From Ophiura sarsii (taxonomy: Eukaryota; Echinodermata; Ophiuroidea; Amphilepidida; Ophiuridae), in assembly GCA_035610835.1 (NCBI GenBank), contig CM069447.1:43931893-43995892 (forward strand): DNA of 64,000 nucleotides. Reading direction: 5' to 3'. The notes below the pieces were generated by a model, which worked only from the letters and a program-made list of their open reading frames with translations, searched no databases and had not been told where the DNA came from. Shown here one piece after another: positions 32,680-43,244 of this stretch. The position numbers were made by a program, and so were the translations under genes. Numbering within the stretch: the stretch's first letter is position 1; each line of letters opens with the position of its first letter.

Positions 32680-34641
32680 TTATTCAAGTTTAAACACTTT
32701 GATAGTATTCTGATCAACTACCAAAAGTTTGGCGTCATCATAGTCGACGATCTTGATGGAGATGCCCCACGGTTCCTTCACATCCTTCGTCAAGACACCA
32801 ATGTACTTCCCTGTCACCGAGTAACGATATATGGCTGCGGGAGACTGGCAGGCGACGTACACCTCTTCTTCGTTTTGAGCTTGTAAAGGTTTGCGGACGC
32901 AACAGATACCGGTAGGACACCACATGGTCATTCCGTCTGGATAAGCGAATTTGTGCAGATGATGTCCTGTATAACCGTAAGCATGTACCGCGCAAGATGC
33001 ATGGTCGCTGACAAGTATGTGGCTATCGGAGGAAACCGCGATGAAGTATGGTACTATTTGTACCGCGAATGACCCATGTGATGACCCATCCTGACCGTAA
33101 ATGAATATACTTCTATCACGACTACCACTGGCACTTCCAACGATCACTCGCCCATTACGGTCAATGGCCAATCCATATCCCTCTTTTATTCTCGAAGTGA
33201 TTTGACTATGTTCTCCACCTTTGGCGTTGAAAACCTTAACGTATGAGCCCTTATCTGTCGCAAAGTACCGCCCCTCTTTGTCGATAACTAATCCCCATGG
33301 ACATGATAATGTGGGTCTTTCGTATTCGCAACGATATTTGTACTTCATAGTGTAGATATTCAGCTGAAGCTTAACCTCTTCGTCTGCATAACCGAAAACC
33401 GTGATCTGACCGTTCCTTTTATCGTCAGTGACTGCAATGTCGCCTGTCATATTGAAAACAGCACATCTGGCATTTTGGAACTGTCCCTGACTGAATGTTT
33501 TATCCAAAACAAACTTCCAATCAATCACGGGTGATCCAAGTGATCCAAATCTACTCAAGTTCTGTACCAGCTCTTCGTTAGGATTGAAACCTATTTCGCC
33601 AAGAGACTGCCGAATCGCCTTTGGCTCGATTGCACAGGCTTGTTTCATGGTGCTTGCCAACGCGCAGAACATCGTAGCTTTGTCGTGATCTGAACCGATC
33701 TGGGTAACAATTGGTGTCACCTCCAGGGCTGTGCGAAGACGCGATTGCAAACTTTGCAGGGTTTTTAAATGGCTTTCGATGGCTTTCTTCTGTTTCGCTT
33801 CCACTATGTGCAAATTTCGGAGACACGCGGTCTTGATCCTGTCACTTGCTTTCAGTATCTCGTCCTCGGCTTTCACAACTGTGGATTTAAGGTCAGCAAG
33901 AGTTTTCTTATCGGTTTCGATTGGAAGATCAAGTGTATCCGATACGTTCTGGCAGGCTGTCGCGAGTTTATTCAACTCATCGGTGCATCGACCAACGACC
34001 TTCTCTAAATCCACATGCTTGTGATCAATCGGATGGTCCACCACTGTACAGTTGCGGCATATAGGTACTTCGCACTTCTCGCAAAAGAAAAGCAAAGCTT
34101 CACCTTTGTGTTTCAAACACTTTTCTTGCTCGGGATGATTGAACATTGGTCTGTTCTGATTATCAGCGCAGAACTCTTCCAGCGACAACAGCTGATGATC
34201 TTTCGTCACACGTAATAGCTTGTGCGCGTCCACGCACTTTTTACAGACGAAATCGTGGCATTCGACGCAGTGAGACACCGCGGGGTTACTCGTCGCTTCA
34301 CACGCCGGGGACGTGCAAGGTATTACGTCGTTGGAATCCAGCTTTCGCTGAATTGCTTTCATTTCTTTCAGCTTCAGCACGAAAAAGTTGGTCTCAAGAA
34401 ACTTAACACCACCGGTTGGCAAGTCATATTCCTCTTTACATGACGGGCACGAGATCTTGTTCTTGAACTTCTCCGGATCTTTCTCAGCGGCACTTTCTGC
34501 CCAACTGGACAGACAATGAAGACAGAAGCTATGAAGACATGGTAGCATCTTGGGTTTGTCGACGACTGTATGACAGATGCCACAGTGAATCAGATCTTGT
34601 ACCGTTTCAGTTTGTACATTTTTACACTTTGAATCCGCCAT
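32680..34641 (-). CDS. TRIM-type E3 ubiquitin ligase (RING, two B-boxes, coiled coil, NHL-like propeller)
   Basis: A single-exon frame of 653 residues starts MADSKCKNVQTET. RING C3HC4: Cys20, Cys23, Cys35, His37, Cys40, Cys43, and the CPSC pair at 65/68. B-box 1 starts near residue 109 (CTSPACEATSNPAVSHC), and B-box 2 near 173 (CLKHKGEALLFFCEKC...CRNC). A helical coiled-coil stretch of about 130 residues follows, then about 280 residues of NHL-like beta-propeller repeats (PWGLVIDKEGRYFATD, YGLAIDRNGRVIVG, PWGISIKIVDYDD). TRIM-NHL proteins ubiquitinate targets and, in some members, bind RNA; the substrate is unknown here. ATG at 34641 lies in a good context (ACAATGG). The frame continues upstream only to a GTG at 34689, so the shorter start is preferred. 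Absence of introns fits the lineage-specific, expanded TRIM genes common in marine invertebrates. Confidence 0.93.
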   Translation of the reverse strand: MADSKCKNVQTETVQDLIHCGICHTVVDKPKMLPCLHSFCLHCLSSWAESAAEKDPEKFKNKISCPSCKEEYDLPTGGVKFLETNFFVLKLKEMKAIQRKLDSNDVIPCTSPACEATSNPAVSHCVECHDFVCKKCVDAHKLLRVTKDHQLLSLEEFCADNQNRPMFNHPEQEKCLKHKGEALLFFCEKCEVPICRNCTVVDHPIDHKHVDLEKVVGRCTDELNKLATACQNVSDTLDLPIETDKKTLADLKSTVVKAEDEILKASDRIKTACLRNLHIVEAKQKKAIESHLKTLQSLQSRLRTALEVTPIVTQIGSDHDKATMFCALASTMKQACAIEPKAIRQSLGEIGFNPNEELVQNLSRFGSLGSPVIDWKFVLDKTFSQGQFQNARCAVFNMTGDIAVTDDKRNGQITVFGYADEEVKLQLNIYTMKYKYRCEYERPTLSCPWGLVIDKEGRYFATDKGSYVKVFNAKGGEHSQITSRIKEGYGLAIDRNGRVIVGSASGSRDRSIFIYGQDGSSHGSFAVQIVPYFIAVSSDSHILVSDHASCAVHAYGYTGHHLHKFAYPDGMTMWCPTGICCVRKPLQAQNEEEVYVACQSPAAIYRYSVTGKYIGVLTKDVKEPWGISIKIVDYDDAKLLVVDQNTIKVFKLE

Positions 34642-34689
34642 TGTTTTCAACAAGTCGTATATAGGCTTCTCCAGATTGGGTTTCCCCAC

Positions 34690-35470
34690 AGGAATAACGT
34701 GAATGGGTAGCCTACGAGTATTGGCCGCGTAAATTACCCACCTTTACATACAATATCGTAAATGTACACGAACAAAAAACTGCCCGATGCTTCGGAAAAT
34801 TACAACACAACCAAACCATGCAAACGGGTACAAAGTGCAGATGTTTTGGCAGATTATTGCGATGTCATGTTGCCTGTTACATTCAACCAAGATGAAAATA
34901 GCGGCACTTAGTAAGTTCAGTAAGTTCAGAAAGTTCAGTTAGTTCATGTACAATGTGTTGAGAAGATATGAACTTGGTGTTTTTACGTCGATCCCTTGAA
35001 ATCCCAAAATCCCTTTTGATTTTAACGCTCGACAAACTTCGATTATTTGGGGCCAAAAAAAAAAGGGGGAGGGGTTAAGCTGAATGGGGGAAACGGGGGG
35101 GGGGGCAATGGTCGTGACTGGGGCAATGGTCGTGACTGGGGGACATCCCCTGGATAGTACCGCCACTGCTTTTCACAAAGAGTGATTGCCAATTTGAAAA
35201 GTGTAAACCAATTCAAAAACAGATTTGACAATCATGTGGAAAAATCAAGATACTCAGAGGCATAAGCCTATTAGTGTGAGTGTATGTGTAAAGCTGTAAC
35301 TTATGGGAGATGTTTACAACCTCTGTAACTAAAGTGAATAGACCATCCACTATCTTTTGGAACGAGATGCAGGATCCGTTTAAATGTATGCCAACTCTAT
35401 CTATGTTCAACAAATTATACTGCGCTCACACTTTTTTTAAGGATCTCACACACACCCCCACACTGCTTTG
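34690..35470. other. Upstream region of the TRIM gene, no other gene seen
   Basis: Likely contains the TRIM promoter, but no core element could be assigned. TAAGTTCAG-type phrases are repeated near 34910-34940, and a G-rich tract lies at about 35063-35105, next to a doubled GGGCAATGGTCGTGACTG. Confidence 0.4.
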
Positions 35471-36124
35471 ATGAAAGGCATACATGGGTCCAAATGGTGG
35501 AAAATGTATATAAAGTGCTCAACAAAAGAAAGTCATACACTTTGTTTAGGTCCTTTAGAGTAACTTCCGATTATTTTTTGACCAAACAGACTTAATAGAC
35601 ATTTGGATGAATCTTTTCGGCACAATTTGATACCAAAGTGCCACCTAACAACAAAGATAAACCATGATTAGCACAATTTCAAGAAAATTAGTCACTTTTC
35701 AAAAGTCACATTTTCAACGCACGCAAGCCGCGAGAAAATGCTGTGCGTGGCACTTGAATGGCCGGGAATGAAATGGATATTTATCACACAGTGGAACTGC
35801 GTTAGGTCGTGCCTGAGCGAGCGGGCTATATGATTATGAACAGGTAACATGTGGTCTTTTCTTCCCGCGTAGTGTATTGAAAATGTGACTTTTGAAAAGT
35901 GACTAATTTTCTTTAAATGGTGCTAATCATGATTAATATTTGTTGTTAGGTGGCAATGTTGGTATCAAATTGTGCCGGAAAGATTCATCCAAATGTCTAT
36001 GTAGTCTGTTTGGTTAGAAAATAATCGGAAGTTACTTTAAAGGAACTAAACAAAGTGTATGACTTTCTTTTGTTGAGCACTTTATATACATTTTCCACAA
36101 TTTGGACCCATGTATGCCTTTCAT
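35471..36124. mobile_element. Long-palindrome foldback MITE
   Basis: Arms of about 250 bp: ATGAAAGGCATACATGGGTC on the left, GACCCATGTATGCCTTTCAT on the right (one base apart). Inner arm phrases include CAAAAGAAAGTCATACACTT / AAGTGTATGACTTTCTTTTG and AAAAGTGACTAATTTTC with its complement. The loop of about 150 bp is unrelated. A degenerate relative is at 13660-14015. Confidence 0.92.
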
Positions 36125-36144
36125 GTTTAGGACATACATGTACA

Positions 36145-36362
36145 TGTATTTCAGTCTAAAACGGCCCGAACAAATGCTTTACAGAATGGGAAAAGGGGGG
36201 AGTTTTCGGAAAATAGGGGTGGGGGGCGTTTTCACAAAAAAAAGTACATTAGTAAAAAAAAAAGGTACATTGGTACCAAAAAAAAAGGATTTTTTTTCAG
36301 ATTTGGGTAAGGGGGGGGGGGGGGGGCACGCCCCCCCCCCCCCCCCCCCTGGTTACGGGCAT
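36145..36362. mobile_element. Second copy of the 41727 hAT-like family, reversed
   Basis: ACGGCCCGAACAAATGC, repeated GGTACATTGGTACC and GGTTACGGGC match the reverse complement of 41727-42202. It contains long G and C tracts at 36310-36350. Confidence 0.7.
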
Positions 36363-36508
36363 GTATACGCATGTGTCAGAGCAAGAAAGAGTAGGAGCGT
36401 TTGTGGAGTATGCTCAGTCTTTAAAGCACACGACATGATTTCGTTTTATTTCAAACCTTTTATGTAACGTTTTAACGCAAGGCCTGTCGCCTGGTGCATC
36501 TCTTATTG
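36362..36508. repeat. Dispersed repeat shared with 15053-15210
   Basis: Same order of phrases as the copy at 15053, about 80% similar by eye, and again directly after a C/G tract. Confidence 0.78.
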
Positions 36509-36599
36509 CGGCTGGAGATTCAGAACCCCAACCAATTTTTAAGGTTGATTTTGGAAAACACTACCCATTTGTAAGGGGGGTCAAAAAAATTCGCAGTAG

Positions 36600-36852
36600 G
36601 CCTACTGCGACATTTTCTTTCTTTCCCTTTCTTCTTTTCTTTCTTTCCCCTTTTTTCTCCTTTTCCTTTTTCCTCCCTTTTTCCTTTCTCTCTCTCTTTT
36701 CTTTCCCTTTCCCCCTTCTTTTCCTCTTTTCCCTTCCCCCTATTTTTCCTGGTGGGTAGGTTTAATTTTCCTGCTGAGCACCTTCAGGGGGGGGGGGGCA
36801 CTGTGCCGCCCCCCCCCCCCCCCCCCCTGCCCCCATGCTGTTACGCCACTGA
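36600..36852. mobile_element. CAGTGGCGTAAC-type element with polypyrimidine tract
   Basis: A CT-rich tract, then CCTGGTGGGTAGGTTT, CCTGCTGAGCACCTTC, G and C runs and the end GTTACGCCACTG. The same order occurs at 55915-56195. The terminal GTTACGCCACTG also ends repeats near 20350, 20480, 25020, 58885 and 61000. Confidence 0.7.
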
Positions 36853-37020
36853 CGAAAAGGTTCACCAAAGACAAACGAAAAATGCGATTGACTTCATTTT
36901 TTCGCACAAAGTTAGGATCAGGAACAAACATATCATTCTTGGTTTCAATCTTCAACTTGGTTTTGAAAATAAGATGGCTTCTTTCCACTGTTGCAGGTGT
37001 TTTTTTACTCGCCCCGTATG
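36853..37020 (-). repeat. Dispersed repeat related to 32091-32280
   Basis: The reverse complement carries GTGGAAAGAAGCCATCTT, CCAAGTTGAAG, AGAATGATAT and CTTTGGTGAACCTTTT in the same order as 32110-32260. Confidence 0.72.
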
Positions 37021-37289
37021 TTTGTAATTCTCTGTGAACATGGTGAACGGAACCTCGACTATATCATACCCGTCGTGAAATACTGTCCTCTCTCATTGTA
37101 TTGTAATTGCCATTACTATAGGTGGCGCGTCACCACAACCTCTGAAAACTGCAACTGATCATGAACTGATTGATCAGGTTTAGCCTATACCTACTGCAAG
37201 AAAACCGATATCCTGACGTGCAAACCAAGTTATTGATAAGTAATGTATATTCTTTAGAATAAATTACAATGCCTCTTTGAAAAGAGACA

Positions 37290-37368
37290 AATAAGCGTCT
37301 ACCGCGGGTCGAATCCACGCGAAAATAGATGTTTGGGGCCGATATTCTAACCACTAGGCCTACATTAC
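37290..37368 (-). repeat. tRNA-derived SINE head
   Basis: The minus strand reads TAGTGGTTAGAATATCGG (A box-like), then after about 30 bases GTGGATTCGACCCGCGG (B box-like). Spacing and motifs fit a Pol III promoter, but a functional tRNA fold is not complete. Confidence 0.5.
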
Positions 37369-37974
37369 GCAAACAGAAGTTAATTTGTATGGCGTCGAAT
37401 TTTAAATGTACCTATACTAGGCCTACTTATTACATTTTCACTATACCCCAATAACCATAAAAGTAAATCATAAGGCCAGAATCTCGTAGGCCTATACGTA
37501 TTATATATTCATACTCTCTATTAGTATTGTCAAACCAATCAGAAAACAAGACCATAAATACACCGAGTGCATTGAAACTGTCTAATTGCACTCCGCTTAC
37601 GCGGCGTACACCACGCACGCGCTCCGTTTTGATTCGTTGTTCAGGTAGTACGGACGCGGATTCGCCGATATTCACTGCGGGGGTGTTACCAAACTAACAT
37701 GTAACAACGTGTAACGTTATTATAGACTATAGATCAACAGTAGGCTCAAAATTGTGAATTTTGATTTCTATCAGTATAGTGTCAATACAAACAAACAATG
37801 ATATACCGTATGCTTTTTTTTGTTTCGCGAAAAATTAGAAAAATCAATGCACTTGCGCAAACGTTGATAATCGCACAATTATTGACAATAGCACTCCATC
37901 TGTGGGGTCGTGCCATTATTCACACATCATCATCAGCAGCCGTGCATTGATTTGTCTAATTTCTCTCGCCACAA
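37369..37974. other. Intergenic stretch, no gene seen
   Basis: No recognisable feature. A short phrase CACCACGCACGCGCT at about 37610 recurs near 39199. Confidence 0.4.
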
Positions 37975-39125
37975 CACATATCCATTTATTGACCTATAAG
38001 CAACAAATAATAATGATTTACATTTAGGATAATATAGACCTTTGCCACTTACACATTTTGGCATCTGTCGCAGAGGACAACGCTAACAATATTTATCTTG
38101 TTGGTCTCCTGGGCTAATGATTAAGTTTCTTCCAATTAATTTCATTTCAGCCTAGTTAGACGCTGATTGCTGGGTTGATTGACGATATGTTTGAAATCCA
38201 CTTGGATCATATCCCATTAAAGCAATGTCTTTTTGCACGAGACGGTCTCAATGCAATAGCTGCTACCTACAGCATTCTAGCTTGCCTATATCAACACGTG
38301 TTAAGCCCGATCGACCGTTACAATTTTTCGAATTTGAGATTTAAAACAAAAAATTGAACATTTCTGAAAAATATTTGTTACTATTTTTTAATTGACATTT
38401 GTTTTAAATTGCGATTTCTTTTTTTAATTCACTAAACTATTCACACAAAAATCAACAATTTTCAAATGTCCAAACATTTCGAAAATGTTCCAAAATCTTT
38501 TTCATAATTCACACTATTCACACATTTTTGACAACTTCTAGACAAATCGTGGCCGAAGACCCCATCAGATATAGATGTCATCTAAAGTAACGTAATGTAA
38601 TAAATCCGGTTTTTACATTTAAGCGAGATTACCTTATCTCTTAATTTAAATCTGGTTTGTTTTTACAAATGAGATTTTGGGATTTTGGGCTAAAACACTT
38701 GCCGATAAATTTTGAATGTTAAGATAAAAAGTGAGGTTTGTTTTTGTTATAATTATTTTCAAAAGTTTTTTAATGACCACATGAATTGTTGATGTTCAAT
38801 GATGAACCTAACTGGCCATACTTATGCAATACCCTCAACACCCTATAATTTATATAATACCGTAAACTTTATTCCGTAAAACCTAGAGTGTGATATGAAG
38901 GGTCCAATGCGAACGGTACTACTACTAGCATTACATAATTATTCCCCGATCGGTTTTTGACTAAATCTTACTTAGGCTATATCACCGTAAATTCTTATGA
39001 ATTTTCCTTATCGCGAATTGTTTTTCTTTAATTTTAAATGCGACCATTACATGGCAGCCAGTAGATAGAGCCTTACTAAACCCGCAATGTCTTGTAAATA
39101 TATCTATCTCGATTTTGACGAATGA
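37975..39125. repeat. Duplicated segment, copy B
   Basis: Partner of 26697-27800. It preserves the uninterrupted TTAA (38719-38722) where copy A carries an M1 MITE, and has about 180 extra bases around 38140-38310. Confidence 0.87.
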
Positions 39126-39294
39126 CACAGAATATGAACGGTGACGCACAGCAGGATGGTCGCGTTATGCCAACCATGCGTGGAATTTTTGTATTTATAC
39201 CACGCACGCGCTGGATGGATGGCGTTATTAATTTTGAAACGTATAGATTTACTTATGTTGAATGGTCCGTTTCAATTGCATTTCCTATCTAGTT

Positions 39295-39510
39295 ATAGAT
39301 ATAGATTTAATCCACAGAAGATTTCTTGTGCAGTCCAGCATGCTTCACTTTCATCACATGACCACTAGTTTCTGTCACCAGTGTCTAATTGCAATGAAAG
39401 GCATATAATATTGTTAAACGAGGGTCTTTAGGAGAATCATGTTGTAAATAGTATACAATCGATGTGACTTCATTTCAGTTCTCTCTTGTTTTTCTTAATG
39501 ATATTAATAC
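39295..39510 (+). mobile_element. R1 family copy 3
   Basis: AGAAGATTTCTTG, CAGCATGCTTCACTTTCATC, CACATGACCACTAG and GTTCTCTCTTG match copy 1 at 9280. Confidence 0.78.
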
Positions 39511-39565
39511 TAATATTACCGTTATTATAGCGCTTTCTGCAATGCAAGCACAGTCCCAAAGCGCT

Positions 39566-39665
39566 NNNNNNNNNNNNNNNNNNNNNNNNNNNNNNNNNNN
39601 NNNNNNNNNNNNNNNNNNNNNNNNNNNNNNNNNNNNNNNNNNNNNNNNNNNNNNNNNNNNNNNNN
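39566..39665. other. Assembly gap (100 N)
   Basis: Exactly 100 N, the usual placeholder for a gap of unknown size. Sequence order across it is a scaffold inference. Confidence 0.99.
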
Positions 39666-39667
39666 CA

Positions 39668-39850
39668 AATGTTTCAATGTTTCAATTCGATTTTTCATTA
39701 CCATATTTGGAATCACCATGAAAAATGCATTAAAATAAGTACAAACATTCCTAGTATTGGTTCAGTAATTCTTGAGATAGGCTTTGAAAGTTGGGAAAGG
39801 TTTCTGCAAAATCTGTTCCCCTGCAAGAAGCTTCCGTGCGCAATGCATTA
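39668..39850. mobile_element. MITE M1, partial copy at the gap edge
   Basis: TTTTTCATTACCATATTTGG, CATGAAAAATGCATTAAAAT and CCTAGTATTGGTTCAGTAAT follow the M1 consensus. The left end is lost in the gap. Confidence 0.82.
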
Positions 39851-40094
39851 ACATGATTAAAGTCCATTTCTGTGGGTCTGTGGAGGTTTGGATTGGATGG
39901 GAGGGAGCAGGAAGCTGGACATGCTCCTCAACGTTTCTATAGAGACATTAACATGATAATATACAATAATAACATTAACATAATAACATAATTATATAGA
40001 CATTAACATGTCTATATAATTATATCTTTATGGACCCTTTCAGACCACAGATCCCCACGTTTTATGACGCCAATAACGCAATGGTTGCGACTAA

Positions 40095-40370
40095 GTAGCG
40101 TGACAGGTTTGCTCTACAGAAGAGTGGTCGGCCGGTCGGTCATAAAAGATCGGTCGGTCGGTCAGGTCAGTCGGTCGGTCATAAAAGATCAATTTAGGCG
40201 GAATATCATATATTTTACTATTGACATACCGTATTATGTGATCTGCCTTTGTATGAATGAGACAGTCAGATCACATACGGTGTGTCATTGGCAAAATACA
40301 TGATTTTCCGTCTAAATCGATGATCTATTATGAACGACCACTCTTCTTCTAAAGAACAGACCTGTTCGGA
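40095..40370. mobile_element. Foldback element with GGTCGGTCGGTC
   Basis: ACAGGTTTGCTCTACAGAAG / AGAGTGGTCG on the left pair with CGACCACTCT / TCTTCTAAAGAACAGACCTG on the right. A central hairpin is formed by CCGTATTATGTGATCTG and CAGATCACATACGG. GGTCGGTC is repeated in the left arm. Confidence 0.72.
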
Positions 40371-40733
40371 TCATTTATTTACGACGGGCATATGAAGAAA
40401 GTCGGGAGCGTGACACACGTCGACCAACCTCCAGTTAGTTACCAACTCGTGCCATAAGGAGACGTAACAATTCCCCCTCGAATTTTTGAAACAATTGGGT
40501 TTTTTTTGCAATTTGTGATTTTTGTTGTTGAAATGGTCGAAAAAGATTGATTTCTTTTGGAATTTTATTTTATTTTATTTTTTTTATTCGAAAATTGCTG
40601 AAAATTCACAAAAAATGTCCTGAAATGTTTTCAGCGGTCTGTTTGCCCGTACAACAGGGTTTTTCGTCGCCTAATGTCACAAAGGTTTCCTTTTAACTTT
40701 TGATTCAAAGGAACGAGCAGAGTCATGTAACAC

Positions 40734-40862
40734 AGGGCTGTCAACTTTTGGGATTTGCTGGGAGGGAGAGATACAGACTCAAAAAAAAAAATCGTAAAAC
40801 ATGCACAATTTTTCCCCGTCAGCAGCTGAAATCCTGCTAAGTGTGGGGTGGGGGTGGGGGGG

Positions 40863-40895
<33 letters not shown>

Positions 40896-41107
40896 AGCGA
40901 TGATGTTTTCCTCAAATCCGCACGAAAATTGCATGGTCAAAATCGCAAATGTACCGACAGAAGCTAGTACAAAGGTGTTGATGCACATTTTAATTGAGGT
41001 AATTTTGTTGAGGCGGGAGATTTTATAATGCTATGCGGGAGTGCGGGAGAAAGAGTGTCTATGCGGGAGACTCCCGCCTAATGCGGGAGAGTTGACAGCC
41101 CTGATAT
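40734..41107. mobile_element. hAT-like MITE with 8-bp target duplication TGTAACAC
   Basis: Ends AGGGCTGTCAACT and AGTTGACAGCCCTGATAT (sequence read outward differs by five terminal bases). TGTAACAC is directly repeated at 40726-40733 and 41108-41115. It contains a long G tract (about 40855-40894) and repeated GCGGGAGA. Confidence 0.75.
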
Positions 41108-41259
41108 TGTAACACTGCAGGTCGCCCATAATACATTACGGTGAGGCTGCACAGCAGCATGGTTAATTTCAAAAAGGTGTTTGCATGTCGACAGATATAC
41201 CTCTTTTTAATCACACGTAATGTAAAATCGAGTAAAACTGTCCTTATCTTATATTAATA

Positions 41260-41362
41260 AAACCTTATTATTAGAATCAACACATATACTTGTGAAAAAC
41301 TTATTAAAATAAGTTTTTCACGAGTAGGGCCTAATGATGAGTTGATTCTAATAATAAGGTTT
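41260..41362. repeat. Nested perfect hairpin
   Basis: A perfect 22-bp arm starting AAACCTTATTATTAGAATCA at 41260 pairs with 41341-41362. Inside it GTGAAAAACTTATT pairs with AATAAGTTTTTCAC around a 2-bp loop at about 41292-41321. Confidence 0.9.
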
Positions 41363-41726
41363 CAGAATGTACAGCAAACATGATAACAATCCATGGTGTA
41401 AAATGTAAACTCGAGCTTCAGTTGCATAAAATTAGGCTTAGTCGAGACGTGAGCCGGAATGCATCCATCAAGTTGGTTGAATGTGTTTTTCTCATGCATA
41501 CTAACAGATGAAACAATATCGATTACTCACCCATTACATGATTACCAAGTTTACTTATAAATACAATTCGGAGGTCATAAGGAAGATAGCACTTTGGTAC
41601 GGGAACCCGTATAAACAGATCGAGAGTAATTTGATACGCGTGTGATCTGGTGTGATACAGAGTTGGTTTACGCTATATGCAGGGATACCACCGAACCCTT
41701 CTCTTGTCATAAGGTATCCAAAGAGT

Positions 41727-42202
41727 CAGGCCCGTAACTAGGAGAACGCCCCCCCCCCCCCCCCCCCCATCTGAAAAAGTCCTCTTTTTTGTACCAATGT
41801 ACTTTTTTTTGTACCAATGTACCTTTTTTGTACCAAATGTACCTTTTTTGGTACTAATGTACCTTTTATGTGAAAACGCCCACCCCCCACCCCCACCCCA
41901 CCCAAGTTTTCGGGAAACGCCCCCCATTTCCCATTGTGTAAAGCATTTTTTCGGGCCGTTTTGGACTAAAAACATGTCTAACCCCCCCCCCCACCCCCCC
42001 CCCCCTTCCCCACCCCCCCCCCCCCCCCCCCTCCCCCACCCCCCCCACCACCCCCCCCCCCCCCCCCCCCCCCGCTCTCAAAAATTTCTGATATGACTAA
42101 AAAAAAAAAAATTGTAGGGGCAACCTTTTACAATTTTTTGGGTACCAATGTACCTTTCAAAAAAAATACGCCCCCCCTAAAAAATTCCTGCTTACGGGCC
42201 TG
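41727..42202. mobile_element. hAT-like element with 8-bp target duplication CAAAGAGT
   Basis: Ends CAGGCCCGTAACTAGGA and TCCTGCTTACGGGCCTG. CAAAGAGT directly repeats at 41719-41726 and 42203-42210. 8-bp duplications and CAGG-type ends are typical of hAT elements. The interior has about five copies of GTACCAATGTACC and long C tracts. 476 bp, no transposase. Confidence 0.9.
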
Positions 42203-42792
42203 CAAAGAGTATATAATCTGAAAGCATTTCACGGTGTAAAAGTGAAATTAAGCAGCTTCTTCATATCCTATAAGGTGTTTTGTTTTTTTTAGACACCTTG
42301 TACATTATACTAACATTGATGTCCCCTTATCCAATTAATATTAATGTTTTCCCCTTTGTTATGATTTTTCGCAAATCAGGAATTATTTAAATGGATTTCA
42401 ACACAAATTTCATTTGAACATATCCTCTGTATTAATTTATTGCATAAGACCAAATTTCATAAATTACATGCAGTACAATACAAATCTATAACTCTAAGCA
42501 TTAAACCAGACACATAAAACATTAAAATTAACATGAAAATACTTCTACGTGTATGATACAAAAGTTCGAGTGCTTGGATTTAAAAACATTTATGTCTGTC
42601 TCTTAGCCCCGGATTAAAGCATACCCGCATGTGTGGTTTAGGTATAGGAAGTTTTTACTTCCAAAAACTTCCTAAACCTTTATCGGTTACCACCACATCC
42701 CATACATCCTATAAACGTGTCACGAAATGATTTCATTGCAAAAAGCTACACAGGGTGCTTCAAACTAAAATGACTTCATCATAAAACCTTAA
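42203..42792. other. Intergenic stretch, no gene seen
   Basis: AT-rich. A small inverted repeat (TAGGAAGTTTTTACTTCC / AAAAACTTCCTA) lies at about 42645-42675. Confidence 0.45.
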
Positions 42793-43024
42793 CACTTTCC
42801 ACGCGGCTATTGGTTTTACCATTTTATACAAAACAGATTTTTCAGAAACCTTTCCCCATTTTCAAAGTGTATCTCAAGATTTACTGAACCAATACTAGGC
42901 ATGTTTGTACTTATTTTAATGCATTTCTCATGGTGATTCCAAATATAGTAATGCAATACAATAATTGTTACATTTTTGAAACATTTTGGAATGTCGTCTG
43001 CAGACGCCTGCCGCATGGAAAGCG
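42793..43024. mobile_element. MITE family M1, complete copy, TTAA-flanked
   Basis: CACTTTCCACGCGGC start and GCCGCATGGAAAGCG end, with TTAA at 42789-42792 and 43025-43028. 232 bp, opposite orientation to the 18029 copy. Confidence 0.92.
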
Positions 43025-43073
43025 TTAAGGAATCACTCAAACAGCAAGATTTGGTTCATCTTGAAGCGCAATG

Positions 43074-43244
43074 GGCTATTCCAGTTGAAATACATAGGGC
43101 CTAACCTTTCAGTTCCACACAGGGAGGAATAGATGTCAAACGGAATCACCCATACAGGTAATCGCATTTGAAATTCACACTCCCTATAGGGACGGTTAAG
43201 GGAATGTCTCTCATAGGGGTGTATGGCTTTCAAATGGAATAGCC
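43074..43244. mobile_element. MITE with TIR GGCTATTCCA
   Basis: GGCTATTCCAGTTGAAATAC and CTTTCAAATGGAATAGCC are inverted. An internal GGGGTGTATGG is shared with the copy at 50553-50677. It lies 50 bp from the M1 copy and upstream of the GPCR 3' end. Confidence 0.75.

Noticed and set aside
33731..34443. Several plus-strand frames opposite the TRIM gene
   Set aside because: Antisense shadows of a strongly supported coding sequence.
32680..34689. TRIM start at 34689
   Set aside because: The codon there is GTG; the ATG at 34641 has a good context and precedes the RING directly.
40801..42096. Gly- or Pro-rich proteins from frames through G/C tracts
   Set aside because: They are homopolymer translations within hAT-like elements.
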